Of a stretch of 64,000 nt of DNA, positions 9,323 to 16,821 are shown in pieces (position 1 is the first letter of the stretch; every line of letters begins with the position of its first letter). The notes under the pieces were generated by a model. That model did no database searches and was not told the origin of the DNA. It worked only from the letters and a program-made list of their open reading frames with translations. The stretch comes from Flavobacterium aciduliphilum (lineage in GTDB: Bacteria; Bacteroidota; Bacteroidia; Flavobacteriales; Flavobacteriaceae), in the NCBI RefSeq assembly GCF_003268855.1, contig NZ_QLSZ01000005.1:1-64000 (forward strand), in the 5' to 3' direction. A program made the position numbers and the translations under genes.

Positions 9323-9787
9323 TTAAAATTTTATTGTAACAATTGCTTCTTTTATTTCATTATATGATAATTCAAGGGACTTTTGTACAGTTTCTTTCCC
9401 CTTTCCTATTTTTTTTGGTTCTCTTGCTTCCCAAGAGAGTGTAATTTTTTTATCATCAGCAGCACTTAGAATTGCCTCTATCGTTTGATCGTTTGTTTTT
9501 ACAACCAGATATCTTCCAATATTTTTTTTGTACTGTCGTACAAATTTTAAAGGAGAACCCACCCCAACAGAGGCTACTTCCAACTCAAAATCAAGTTCTT
9601 CTCTATCAAGATTATGTTCTACTGCCCTGCTCACGTCTATACAATCTTGAAGATTCACCCCCTCATCACCATCAAGAATAATATTAATTTTGTTAGTGTT
9701 TGAAATCGAAAAATCAACTAAAAACAAATTTGGTTTTTCTTGAAGTGCATCCTCCAAAAGTTTTGTAACCTGATCTTTAAAAGTCAT
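9323..9787 (-). CDS. rimP: Ribosome maturation factor RimP
   Basis: The 154-residue product has the RimP N-terminal domain with [21 protein letters not shown] and the [25 protein letters not shown] region that leads into the C-terminal SH3-like barrel. In most bacteria the central motif reads EVSSPG; here it is [10 protein letters not shown], as expected for Bacteroidota. RimP assists late assembly of the 30S head. It is the promoter-proximal gene of the operon, with a short structured leader. Position upstream of nusA confirms the assignment. Confidence 0.93.
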   Translation of the reverse strand: MTFKDQVTKLLEDALQEKPNLFLVDFSISNTNKINIILDGDEGVNLQDCIDVSRAVEHNLDREELDFELEVASVGVGSPLKFVRQYKKNIGRYLVVKTNDQTIEAILSAADDKKITLSWEAREPKKIGKGKETVQKSLELSYNEIKEAIVTIKF

Positions 9788-9794
9788 AATTTAT

Positions 9795-9820
9795 AAAAAG
9801 AGGGAAGCATTGCTTCCCTC
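9795..9820 (-). promoter_or_regulatory. Terminator-like hairpin in the rimP leader (candidate attenuator)
   Basis: Read on the minus strand, a perfect 9-bp stem (GAGGGAAGC, loop AAT, GCTTCCCTC) is followed at once by five T residues. The rimP ATG begins 8 bases after the T run. The hairpin lies between the promoter box at 9849-9856 and the first codon, so it is inside the leader and not at a gene end. No plus-strand gene ends here. It has the form of an intrinsic terminator and could attenuate the operon that encodes NusA. Confidence 0.65.
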
Positions 9821-9848
9821 ACTATCCTATATCAATTCAACAATGGTG

Positions 9849-9856
9849 CAAATATA
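9849..9856 (-). promoter_or_regulatory. -7 promoter box for rimP-nusA-infB
   Basis: The minus strand reads TATATTTG followed by CACC, an exact TAnnTTTG match. The predicted transcription start gives a leader of about 55 bases that contains the hairpin at 9795-9820. Confidence 0.65.
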
Positions 9857-9952
9857 GATTTTTTTTTTATAATACACCTTTTACGTTCATATTTTTTTTG
9901 TACCTTTATGCACTATTAATTTACATTTAAAAAATACTTTTTTTACAACATT

Positions 9953-10777
9953 ATGAAAAAAATCTTAATCCCTACTGATTTCTCAAAAAACGCAGAATAT
10001 GCCCTTAAAGTTGCCGCTCAAATCGCAAGAAAAAACAATGGAGAAATCATTTTGTTACACATGTTAGAACTTCCTCACCAATCAAGTGATGCTATTGGTT
10101 CAGGTACAGATATTCCAGGAATTATGTTTTTTAAGAACGCAGCTATAAAAAAACTTGAAGACTTAATGGACGAAGATTATTTAGACGGTCTCAAGGTTTC
10201 TGAAATTATTCAATTTGAAATGGCTTTTGACGGAATTTTAAAAATTAGCCAAATCAACAATGTCGATTTAATTGTAATGGGATCACATGGAGCTAGTGGC
10301 TACAAAGAAATGTTTATTGGATCTAATGCAGAAAAAGTAGTTCGCAATTCTGAAGTACCTGTTTTAATCATTAAAAAAGAAGAAAAAGATTTTGAGGTAA
10401 AAGATTTTGTTTTCGCCTCTGATTTCAGCGAAGAGATTAAAAAACCATTCTGGAAAGTGGTTGAATTTGCTAACAACTTCAATTCAACATTACATTTGGT
10501 TATGATAAACACTCCAAACAATTTCCTTCCGACTTCAATCGCTGAAGAAACCATGAAAAACTTTATTGCTCCTTACAACATAAGCAAAGTACAAACTCAT
10601 ATCTACAACGAAACTAATGTTGAAAAAGGAATCTTGAATTTTGCTAACAGCATCAACGCTGATTTAATCGGAATGAGCACACACGGAAGAAAAGGACTTT
10701 CTCACTTCTTTAACGGAAGTATAAGTGAAGACCTAGTAAACCACGCCACTAAACCCGTAGTTACTTTCAAAATATAA
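9953..10777 (+). CDS. Universal stress protein, two tandem UspA domains
   Basis: The 274-residue protein begins KKILIPTDFSKNAEYAL, a UspA beta1-alpha1 unit. Each half contains the nucleotide-binding pattern G-2x-G-9x-G-S/T. In domain one this is GSHGASGYKEMFIGS near residue 108; in domain two it is STHGRKGLSHFFNGS near residue 240. Both domains therefore look able to bind ATP. Tandem UspA proteins are cytoplasmic and typically rise under starvation or stress, with the molecular role mostly unknown. The gene stands alone, upstream of a very long perfect terminator stem. Confidence 0.9.
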   Translation: MKKILIPTDFSKNAEYALKVAAQIARKNNGEIILLHMLELPHQSSDAIGSGTDIPGIMFFKNAAIKKLEDLMDEDYLDGLKVSEIIQFEMAFDGILKISQINNVDLIVMGSHGASGYKEMFIGSNAEKVVRNSEVPVLIIKKEEKDFEVKDFVFASDFSEEIKKPFWKVVEFANNFNSTLHLVMINTPNNFLPTSIAEETMKNFIAPYNISKVQTHIYNETNVEKGILNFANSINADLIGMSTHGRKGLSHFFNGSISEDLVNHATKPVVTFKI

Positions 10778-10782
10778 CAAAG

Positions 10783-10837
10783 ACATTCAAAACAAAGAAA
10801 AGCCTCTGTTTTAGAGGCTTTTCTTTGTTTTGAATGT
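10783..10837. terminator. Long bidirectional terminator after the universal stress gene
   Basis: A perfect 24-bp inverted repeat surrounds a TGTTTTA loop, with GC-rich core GCCTC/GAGGC and long A and T runs in the arms. It lies 5 bases after the stop codon. It can terminate the stress gene rightward and act as a backup for the leftward tRNA-Gln transcript. Confidence 0.85.
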
Positions 10838-10848
10838 ACTGAAATAAA

Positions 10849-10879
10849 AAAAATCCCAACTTAAAAAGTTGGGATTTTT
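10849..10879 (-). terminator. Terminator of tRNA-Gln
   Basis: A 14-bp stem (AAAAATCCCAACTT and AAGTTGGGATTTTT) with an AAA loop lies directly after the 3' end of the leftward tRNA gene and provides a U tract on the minus strand. Confidence 0.8.
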
Positions 10880-10880
10880 G

Positions 10881-10951
10881 TTGGTCTACTAGGACTCGAA
10901 CCTAGAAAGACGGCACCAAAAACCGTAGTGTTACCATTACACCATAGACCA
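10881..10951 (-). tRNA. tRNA-Gln (anticodon TTG)
   Basis: The reverse complement folds into a 71-nt cloverleaf. The acceptor arms are TGGTCTA and TAGACCA with discriminator A. The anticodon stem ACGGT/GCCGT holds the loop TTTTGGT, with anticodon TTG. The T arm has the GGTTCGAGTCC core. The CCA end is not encoded. A -7 promoter box lies 20 bases upstream and a terminator follows, so it is a single-gene transcription unit. Confidence 0.95.
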
Positions 10952-10971
10952 ATACTGCTTGATTGCGGGTG

Positions 10972-10979
10972 CAAATTTA
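10972..10979 (-). promoter_or_regulatory. -7 promoter box for tRNA-Gln
   Basis: The minus strand reads TAAATTTG followed by CACC. The box ends 20 bases before the mature tRNA 5' end. Confidence 0.6.
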
Positions 10980-11185
10980 AAACATTTTTTATTTAAAACA
11001 AATTTTCAGACGTTTTTTTAATCATTTTTTAGAACAAGAAAATCAAATTTTACACTGCTTTTTCTTATCTACATGTCTTTCAAAATATTAGAAATAAAAA
11101 GAGATTTTAGAAAATTTTGTTAAGTCGTACTTCAATACACAAAAAAATAGTTTCTTTGCATTTCAATTAATTTGATACATATATT

Positions 11186-14100
11186 ATGTCAGCATTTAAC
11201 TTCAAAAAATGGAATAACATCATAGGTTGGGTCGCTTTTTCAATCGCATTATTAACATACACTCTAACTGTTGAACCCACCATGAGTTTTTGGGATTGTG
11301 GAGAATACATTCCAACAGCAGCAAAACTTGAAGTAGGTCACCCTCCTGGAGCACCACTATTCCAAATGTTAGGTGCTTTTTTTGCTATGTTTGCCACAAG
11401 CAAAGAAACTGTTGCACTTATGGTTAACATGATGTCTGTTTTTTCGAGCGCGTTCACCATCCTATTCATGTTTTGGTCTTCCACAATTATCCTAAAGAAA
11501 GTAGTTTCTTCATACACCGAAATAAACAAAAACAATAGTATTGTAATTTTAGGAAGTTCATTAATTGGAGCCTTGACATTTACATTTTCAGATAGCTTTT
11601 GGTTTAATGCTGTTGAAGCAGAAGTTTACGCTATGGCTATGTTGCTCATCTCATTGTTACTTTGGCTAGGTTTACGTTGGGAACAAGACATGCATGAACA
11701 CAGAGGAAACCGTTGGTTGCTTTTAATTAGTTTAGTTGTTGGGCTTTCTTTTGGGGTTCATTTTATGGCTCTGCTGACTATCCCATCTATTGGATTTTTA
11801 TACTATTTTAAAAACTATCAAAAAGTAACGATAAAAAATTTTATAATAGCCAATATTATTATAGTAGCGGTACTCTTATTTATATTCAAACTTTTACTTC
11901 CTTATACATTAGCCTTCTTCGGTAAGACTGAAATTTTTATGGTAAACAATATGGGCTTACCTTTTAATTCGGGAACAATTTTTGCTTTACTTGTCATTGT
12001 TGCCTTTTTTTATTTTGGTTTAAAATATACGAGAGCAAAAAATCATCCTACCTACAATACCATTCTTTTATGTATTTTGTTTTTACTCATTGGGTTTTCC
12101 ACTTGGATGATGCTTCCTATTCGAGCTAATGCTAATACACCAATTAATGAAAACAAGCCTTCTGATGCCGCTGAAGTTTTAGCCTATTATAACCGTGAAC
12201 AATACGGTGTAAATCCTTTGTTTTACGGACCACAATATACTGATGTTTTTGCGGGTCTAGATCCAAACAATCCTTATTTGGACAAAGCACCAAATTATGA
12301 AAGAAATGAACAAACAGGAAAATATGTCATTGTCAATGACTATAAAAACGCCGAACAAAATACTGATGATGCACACAAAGCAATTCTTCCAAGAATGTGG
12401 AGTACCGATAATATTCAAGGATATATTAATTTTACTGGCGTTCCAAAATTCAAAATAAAAGCGGATTATGCAGAAGAAAAAGAGTTAACAGATGTTGTTG
12501 CCGAATTTAGACAAGCCTACGCTTCAGGAAAAATTGATAATGATGGCTATGTTTCATTTTTAAAAGCTTATGGCGACTACTTAGACGTAGAAAAACCCTC
12601 AGCTTGGGACAACCTAAGCTTTATGGTGGAGTATCAATTTGGTTACATGTATGGTAGATACTTATTATGGAATTTTGTAGGTAGACAAAATGACAATCAA
12701 GGAAGGTATGACAATCTTGATGGGAATTGGATGAGCGGCATTAAAGCTATTGACAAAATTCATTTAGGCTCTCAAGACAACCTTTCGTCAGATGTTAAAA
12801 ATAATAAAGGGAGAAATCTATACTACTTTCTTCCATTCTTCATTGGCTTAATAGGACTGATGTATCATGCTCAGAGAGATCTTAAAAGTTTTTATGTATT
12901 ATTAGCCTTATTCTTATTTACTGGTTTAGCCCTTAAAATTTACTTGAATGAAAGACCTTTCGAACCTAGAGAACGCGATTATGCACTAGTAGGTTCCTTC
13001 TATGTGTTTGCGCTTTGGGTTGGATTTGGTATATATGCAATTTACGAGATGATTAAAGAAAAAATTGCTTCCAAATTGGTGGGACCTGTAGTAATGATTT
13101 GCTGTTTGTTTGCAGCCCCAATACTCATGGCCTCTCAAAACTGGGATGATCACGACCGTTCCGGAAGATATACAGCAATCGCTATGGCAAAAAACTATTT
13201 GGCCTCTTGTGATAAAAACGGAATCCTCTTCACCATAGGAGACAACGACACATTTCCTCTTTGGTATGCCCAAGAAATTGAAGGATATAGAACCGATGTA
13301 AAAATTGTCAATACAAGTTTATTAATGACCGATTGGTATATTGATCAGATGAAAATGAAAACCTACCAATCGGAAGGACTTCCTATTTCATTTAAACACC
13401 AACAATATGTTGCAGACAATCGTGATGCCATCATTTTTAACAAACAAACCAAAAATAGATGGAATCTTAACGACTTAATCAATTTTGCAAAAAGCGAAGA
13501 TGAACGCACAAAAATTGAAATGCAAAGCGGACACAAACTTCACTTTTTCCCTACTAATAAATTCAGAATCCCAATTGATAAGAATGTAATAATAGCTAAC
13601 CATATGGTCAATCCAAAACAATATGATTCTATTGTACCTTATATTGATATTGATGTCAAAGGAGGGGCATTATACAAAAACAGACTCATTATGTTTGATA
13701 TCCTAAACAATAACAATTGGAAAAGACCTATCTATTTTAGTCCCGGAAGTTTTGGCGATGACGATTATTTATGGATGAAAGACTATTTACAACTTGACGG
13801 GATGGTCTATAAATTAGTTCCTATTAAAACTCCAGTAAATGAAGATGATTATCCCGATATGGGTCAACTCGATACCGAAAAAATGTATCATCTCGTTATG
13901 AATTGGGAATGGGGAAATGGAGAAAGCACCAAAATATATCACGACCCTGAAACTAGAAGAAATGCCATTTCATATAGAACGAATATGGCGCGCTTAATGA
14001 ATAATTTAATTGCTGATAAACAATATGGTAAAGCAAAGAACGTCATCGAATTAGCCTTAAACAAAATGCCGCTTGATTTTTATGGTTATTATTTAACCAT

Positions 14101-14386
14101 AGAGCCTTTTGCTACAGGGTATTATGAAATTGGAGAAAAACAAAAAGCAAGGGAACTAATTTCAAAATTAATACTAAAGTATCAAGAAGAATTAAAATAT
14201 TACAGTACGTTTAGTGCTCCTGACCAAAGCTTTATGACTACCGATATCATCACAGCGATTGAGCGGTACAGAAGTTTATTATTAGTAATGAAAAAACACG
14301 GTGATCATGATTTTTACACAAAATCCAAAGTCGATTTTAATGCGTATAACAACCGATTTCATCGTTTTGGAAGAGATAACGAATAA
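11186..14386 (+). CDS. DUF2723 membrane protein (glycosyltransferase 117 type)
   Basis: This large protein of 1066 residues has about a dozen transmembrane helices, mostly in residues 10-310 and 530-640. A soluble, TPR-like C-terminal part follows. The first loop after helix one carries SFWDCGEYIPTAAKL and VGHPPGAPLFQ. This acidic loop position is where GT-C glycosyltransferases hold catalytic residues. The family is DUF2723, widespread in Bacteroidota and now placed among GT-C-like glycosyltransferases. It probably uses a lipid-linked sugar at the periplasmic face, but donor and acceptor are unknown. The downstream polysaccharide deacetylase may be related in function. It ends at a strong terminator. 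Confidence 0.85.
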   Translation: MSAFNFKKWNNIIGWVAFSIALLTYTLTVEPTMSFWDCGEYIPTAAKLEVGHPPGAPLFQMLGAFFAMFATSKETVALMVNMMSVFSSAFTILFMFWSSTIILKKVVSSYTEINKNNSIVILGSSLIGALTFTFSDSFWFNAVEAEVYAMAMLLISLLLWLGLRWEQDMHEHRGNRWLLLISLVVGLSFGVHFMALLTIPSIGFLYYFKNYQKVTIKNFIIANIIIVAVLLFIFKLLLPYTLAFFGKTEIFMVNNMGLPFNSGTIFALLVIVAFFYFGLKYTRAKNHPTYNTILLCILFLLIGFSTWMMLPIRANANTPINENKPSDAAEVLAYYNREQYGVNPLFYGPQYTDVFAGLDPNNPYLDKAPNYERNEQTGKYVIVNDYKNAEQNTDDAHKAILPRMWSTDNIQGYINFTGVPKFKIKADYAEEKELTDVVAEFRQAYASGKIDNDGYVSFLKAYGDYLDVEKPSAWDNLSFMVEYQFGYMYGRYLLWNFVGRQNDNQGRYDNLDGNWMSGIKAIDKIHLGSQDNLSSDVKNNKGRNLYYFLPFFIGLIGLMYHAQRDLKSFYVLLALFLFTGLALKIYLNERPFEPRERDYALVGSFYVFALWVGFGIYAIYEMIKEKIASKLVGPVVMICCLFAAPILMASQNWDDHDRSGRYTAIAMAKNYLASCDKNGILFTIGDNDTFPLWYAQEIEGYRTDVKIVNTSLLMTDWYIDQMKMKTYQSEGLPISFKHQQYVADNRDAIIFNKQTKNRWNLNDLINFAKSEDERTKIEMQSGHKLHFFPTNKFRIPIDKNVIIANHMVNPKQYDSIVPYIDIDVKGGALYKNRLIMFDILNNNNWKRPIYFSPGSFGDDDYLWMKDYLQLDGMVYKLVPIKTPVNEDDYPDMGQLDTEKMYHLVMNWEWGNGESTKIYHDPETRRNAISYRTNMARLMNNLIADKQYGKAKNVIELALNKMPLDFYGYYLTIEPFATGYYEIGEKQKARELISKLILKYQEELKYYSTFSAPDQSFMTTDIITAIERYRSLLLVMKKHGDHDFYTKSKVDFNAYNNRFHRFGRDNE

Positions 14387-14398
14387 AAAATAATGCCC

Positions 14399-14437
14399 AT
14401 AAGTGCTAGTAACAAAATTATTAGCACTTATTTTTTT
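14399..14437 (+). terminator. Terminator after the DUF2723 gene
   Basis: A 14-bp stem with one G-T pair (ATAAGTGCTAGTAA and TTATTAGCACTTAT) has a CAAAA loop and runs into seven T residues. It lies 12 bases after the DUF2723 stop. It also covers the region that a longer reading of the next gene would translate, which argues for the start at 14441. Confidence 0.85.
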
Positions 14438-14440
14438 ATT

Positions 14441-15079
14441 ATGAAAACAAACTGGGTTAAGACAAATTGGTTGGTAAAAAAAATATTCTCTAAATACATT
14501 TGGGAAATTCCAAACAATGAAAAAAAAGTATATTTGACTTTTGATGATGGTCCTATTCCTGAAATAACCGAGTGGGTTTTAGGACAGCTCGAGTCCTATA
14601 ACTTTAAAGCCACTTTTTTTTGTGTCGGTGAAAACATTAAGAAAAATCCTGAGATTTTCAAAAAAATATTGACTAATGGGCATGTCGTTGGGAATCATAC
14701 TTACAACCATATAAAAGGATGGAATTTTGATACCAAAACATATATAGAAAATATTTATTTATTTGAGCAAGAATGGGCTAAACACACTTCTGAAAGATGC
14801 TATTTATTTCGCCCTCCTTATGGTAAAATAAAACCAAGTCAATCAAAAATTTTGAGAAAATTAGGATATAAGATAATAATGTGGGATATTCTAAGCTATG
14901 ATTTTGAACAAACTTTAAGCCCCGAAGCATGTTTAGATAATGTTATAAAAAACATAACTTCAGGAAGTATTGTTGTCTTTCACGACAGCAAAAAATCATT
15001 TACAAATTTGGAATTTGCCCTTCCAAAAACGCTAGATTTTCTGAAAAAAAACGGATATCAAAGTGCTTTAATTCACTAA
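14441..15079 (+). CDS. Polysaccharide deacetylase family protein (NodB domain, CE4)
   Basis: The product has 212 residues and is essentially one NodB homology domain. Motif 1 is TFDDGP, with the catalytic base and metal aspartate. Motif 2 is GNHTYNH, with the two metal-binding histidines. Motif 3 is RPPYG, and HDS closes the active site near the C-terminus. CE4 enzymes remove N- or O-acetyl groups from chitin-like or peptidoglycan sugars; the substrate here is not known. A frame upstream starts at 14393, but those 16 codons fall in the terminator hairpin of the preceding gene, so I use the ATG at 14441. The stop overlaps the convergent thioredoxin-like gene by four bases. Confidence 0.87.
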   Translation: MKTNWVKTNWLVKKIFSKYIWEIPNNEKKVYLTFDDGPIPEITEWVLGQLESYNFKATFFCVGENIKKNPEIFKKILTNGHVVGNHTYNHIKGWNFDTKTYIENIYLFEQEWAKHTSERCYLFRPPYGKIKPSQSKILRKLGYKIIMWDILSYDFEQTLSPEACLDNVIKNITSGSIVVFHDSKKSFTNLEFALPKTLDFLKKNGYQSALIH

Positions 15080-15372
15080 GCCTGTTCTTGAACGATGCTT
15101 ATAATGGTATTGGCATCAAGTTCACCCGATTGCCTCCAAACCATCTGACCTTCTTTATAAATCATCAACGTTGGAAGTCCTTTAATTCGCAACGCTTCTG
15201 CAAGTTCTTGATTTTTATCTACATCAATCTTAATCACTTTAGCTTTATCTCCAAGAGCTGCAGCAACATCTCTTATTACGGGATGCATACTAACCGATGA
15301 TTCATTCCACTCGGTATAAAAGTCTATTAAGACCGGAACTTGTGCATTTATAAGTTCTCCAAATTTTGACAT
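15076..15372 (-). CDS. Thioredoxin-fold protein lacking the CxxC active site
   Basis: The 98-residue protein aligns with thioredoxin along its whole length: VPVLIDFYTEW, VIKIDVDKNQELAEALRIKGLPTLMIYKEGQ and the cis-proline in GLPT. Where thioredoxins have WCGPC, this protein has WNESSV, and it contains no cysteine at all. It cannot act as a dithiol oxidoreductase. It may be a binding or chaperone-like thioredoxin-fold protein. The conserved fold residues suggest a functional protein and not a decaying one. The gene is transcribed alone and overlaps the end of the deacetylase gene by four bases. Confidence 0.85.
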   Translation of the reverse strand: MSKFGELINAQVPVLIDFYTEWNESSVSMHPVIRDVAAALGDKAKVIKIDVDKNQELAEALRIKGLPTLMIYKEGQMVWRQSGELDANTIISIVQEQA

Positions 15373-15443
15373 AAATCCAAAATATTTAATTTCCTTAGCA
15401 AAAAAAAGAAATATTATTATACAAATATAGCATATTTAAGTAA

Positions 15444-16676
15444 TTATACTACATTTTTACCTTTTTTTAGTTCGATTACGGTAATTTCTGGCATTATTCC
15501 TACTCGACCAGGATACGCATGGAATCCAAATCCACGATTCACGTAAATATATTTTCCATATTTTTCATACAATCCTGCCCACTGATTGTAGATATATTGT
15601 GCAGGACTCCATTTAAAATAACCAGGGATTTCTATTCCAAATTGCAACCCGTGGGTATGACCAGAAAGCGTTAAATGAAAATCTTTTGGATGCTGATTCA
15701 CTTCGGCGTCCCAATGACTCGGGTCGTGACTCATTAGAATTTTGAATTCCTCTTTAGAAAGACCTTCAGATGCCTTATGTAAATCTCCAGCTTTTTTAAA
15801 TCGTACTCCCCAATTTTCTACGCCTACTAGAGCTATTCTATCTTCTCCTTTGTGTATGTATTTATGCGTATTCAGCATTAAGTCGAACCCAATTTTACCA
15901 TACAACGCCTTGATATTTTCAAAATTTTCTTGTTTGTCTTTCTTCGTTTTCCATGTGACATATTCCCCATAATCATGATTTCCCAAGACAGCGTGTTTTC
16001 CGTAGGGATGGGGTTTAATTTTATTAAAAATTGAAATCCAGGGCAACATTTCTTTAGCGTGTGTATTAACAATATCCCCAGTAAATAAAATCATATCAGC
16101 ATCTTGTGCATTAATTAAGTCAATTGCATGCTCAATTTTTTCAGGGTCATCAAAGCTACCGCTATGAACGTCAGATATTTGTGTGATTTTAAACCCATCA
16201 AAGGCATCTGGTAAATCTGGAAAAAATATTTGTTGACGTATGACTTTGTAGTTATATTTCCCTAATGTCATGCCGTATATTAACGAGCTAAACGGAATAG
16301 CAGCTATTCCTAATGCTAGTTGACTAACAAATTTTCTTCGTTCAGGTAAAAAAGAGTCTGTTGAAGTTCCTGAAATTTTTAAATATACTCCTGAAAATAG
16401 TCTAAAGACATCTTCTATTAGTAAAACAAGGGTCAGAATCAGTTTTGGAATTAAGACCAACAACAAGACTCCTAGAGTTATTAAAGTCATTTTTGTTTGC
16501 CCCACACTCCGATCAAACTTTGTAAATTGATACGCAATAAAGGCAATGGCTATTATGGAAACTACTAGATAAACCCACTGTACCCATCGTACTTTTGTGA
16601 ATGTTTTTACCGCTTGAAAAGCATAAAACTCTATTAATGTAATGATTAGAAAGAAAATTATTAAACGTATAGTCAT
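15444..16676 (-). CDS. Membrane-anchored metallophosphoesterase
   Basis: The 410-residue protein has about four N-terminal transmembrane helices in the first 130 residues. A calcineurin-like phosphoesterase domain follows. Metal-binding motifs are visible in order: ITQISDVHSGS, LFTGDIVN, VLGNHDYG, LMSHDP and LSGHTHGLQFG. This arrangement resembles the YkuE/YaeI type, which acts on lipid-linked or nucleotide phosphates at the membrane; the substrate is unknown. I take the ATG at 16676 as the start, since the frame further up opens only with a TTG. It is divergent from polA. Confidence 0.88.
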   Translation of the reverse strand: MTIRLIIFFLIITLIEFYAFQAVKTFTKVRWVQWVYLVVSIIAIAFIAYQFTKFDRSVGQTKMTLITLGVLLLVLIPKLILTLVLLIEDVFRLFSGVYLKISGTSTDSFLPERRKFVSQLALGIAAIPFSSLIYGMTLGKYNYKVIRQQIFFPDLPDAFDGFKITQISDVHSGSFDDPEKIEHAIDLINAQDADMILFTGDIVNTHAKEMLPWISIFNKIKPHPYGKHAVLGNHDYGEYVTWKTKKDKQENFENIKALYGKIGFDLMLNTHKYIHKGEDRIALVGVENWGVRFKKAGDLHKASEGLSKEEFKILMSHDPSHWDAEVNQHPKDFHLTLSGHTHGLQFGIEIPGYFKWSPAQYIYNQWAGLYEKYGKYIYVNRGFGFHAYPGRVGIMPEITVIELKKGKNVV

Positions 16677-16821
16677 TAAATAAATTTTCAACAAATTAAC
16701 AAAGAAACTTAATGCAAATCGATACTGTTAAATATATTTTAACAATCATTTAAATTCTATACAAAAACAAATGTTTCTTTTTGAAAGTTTATTTATTTTT
16801 ACGCTTCATAAAAATTACAAT

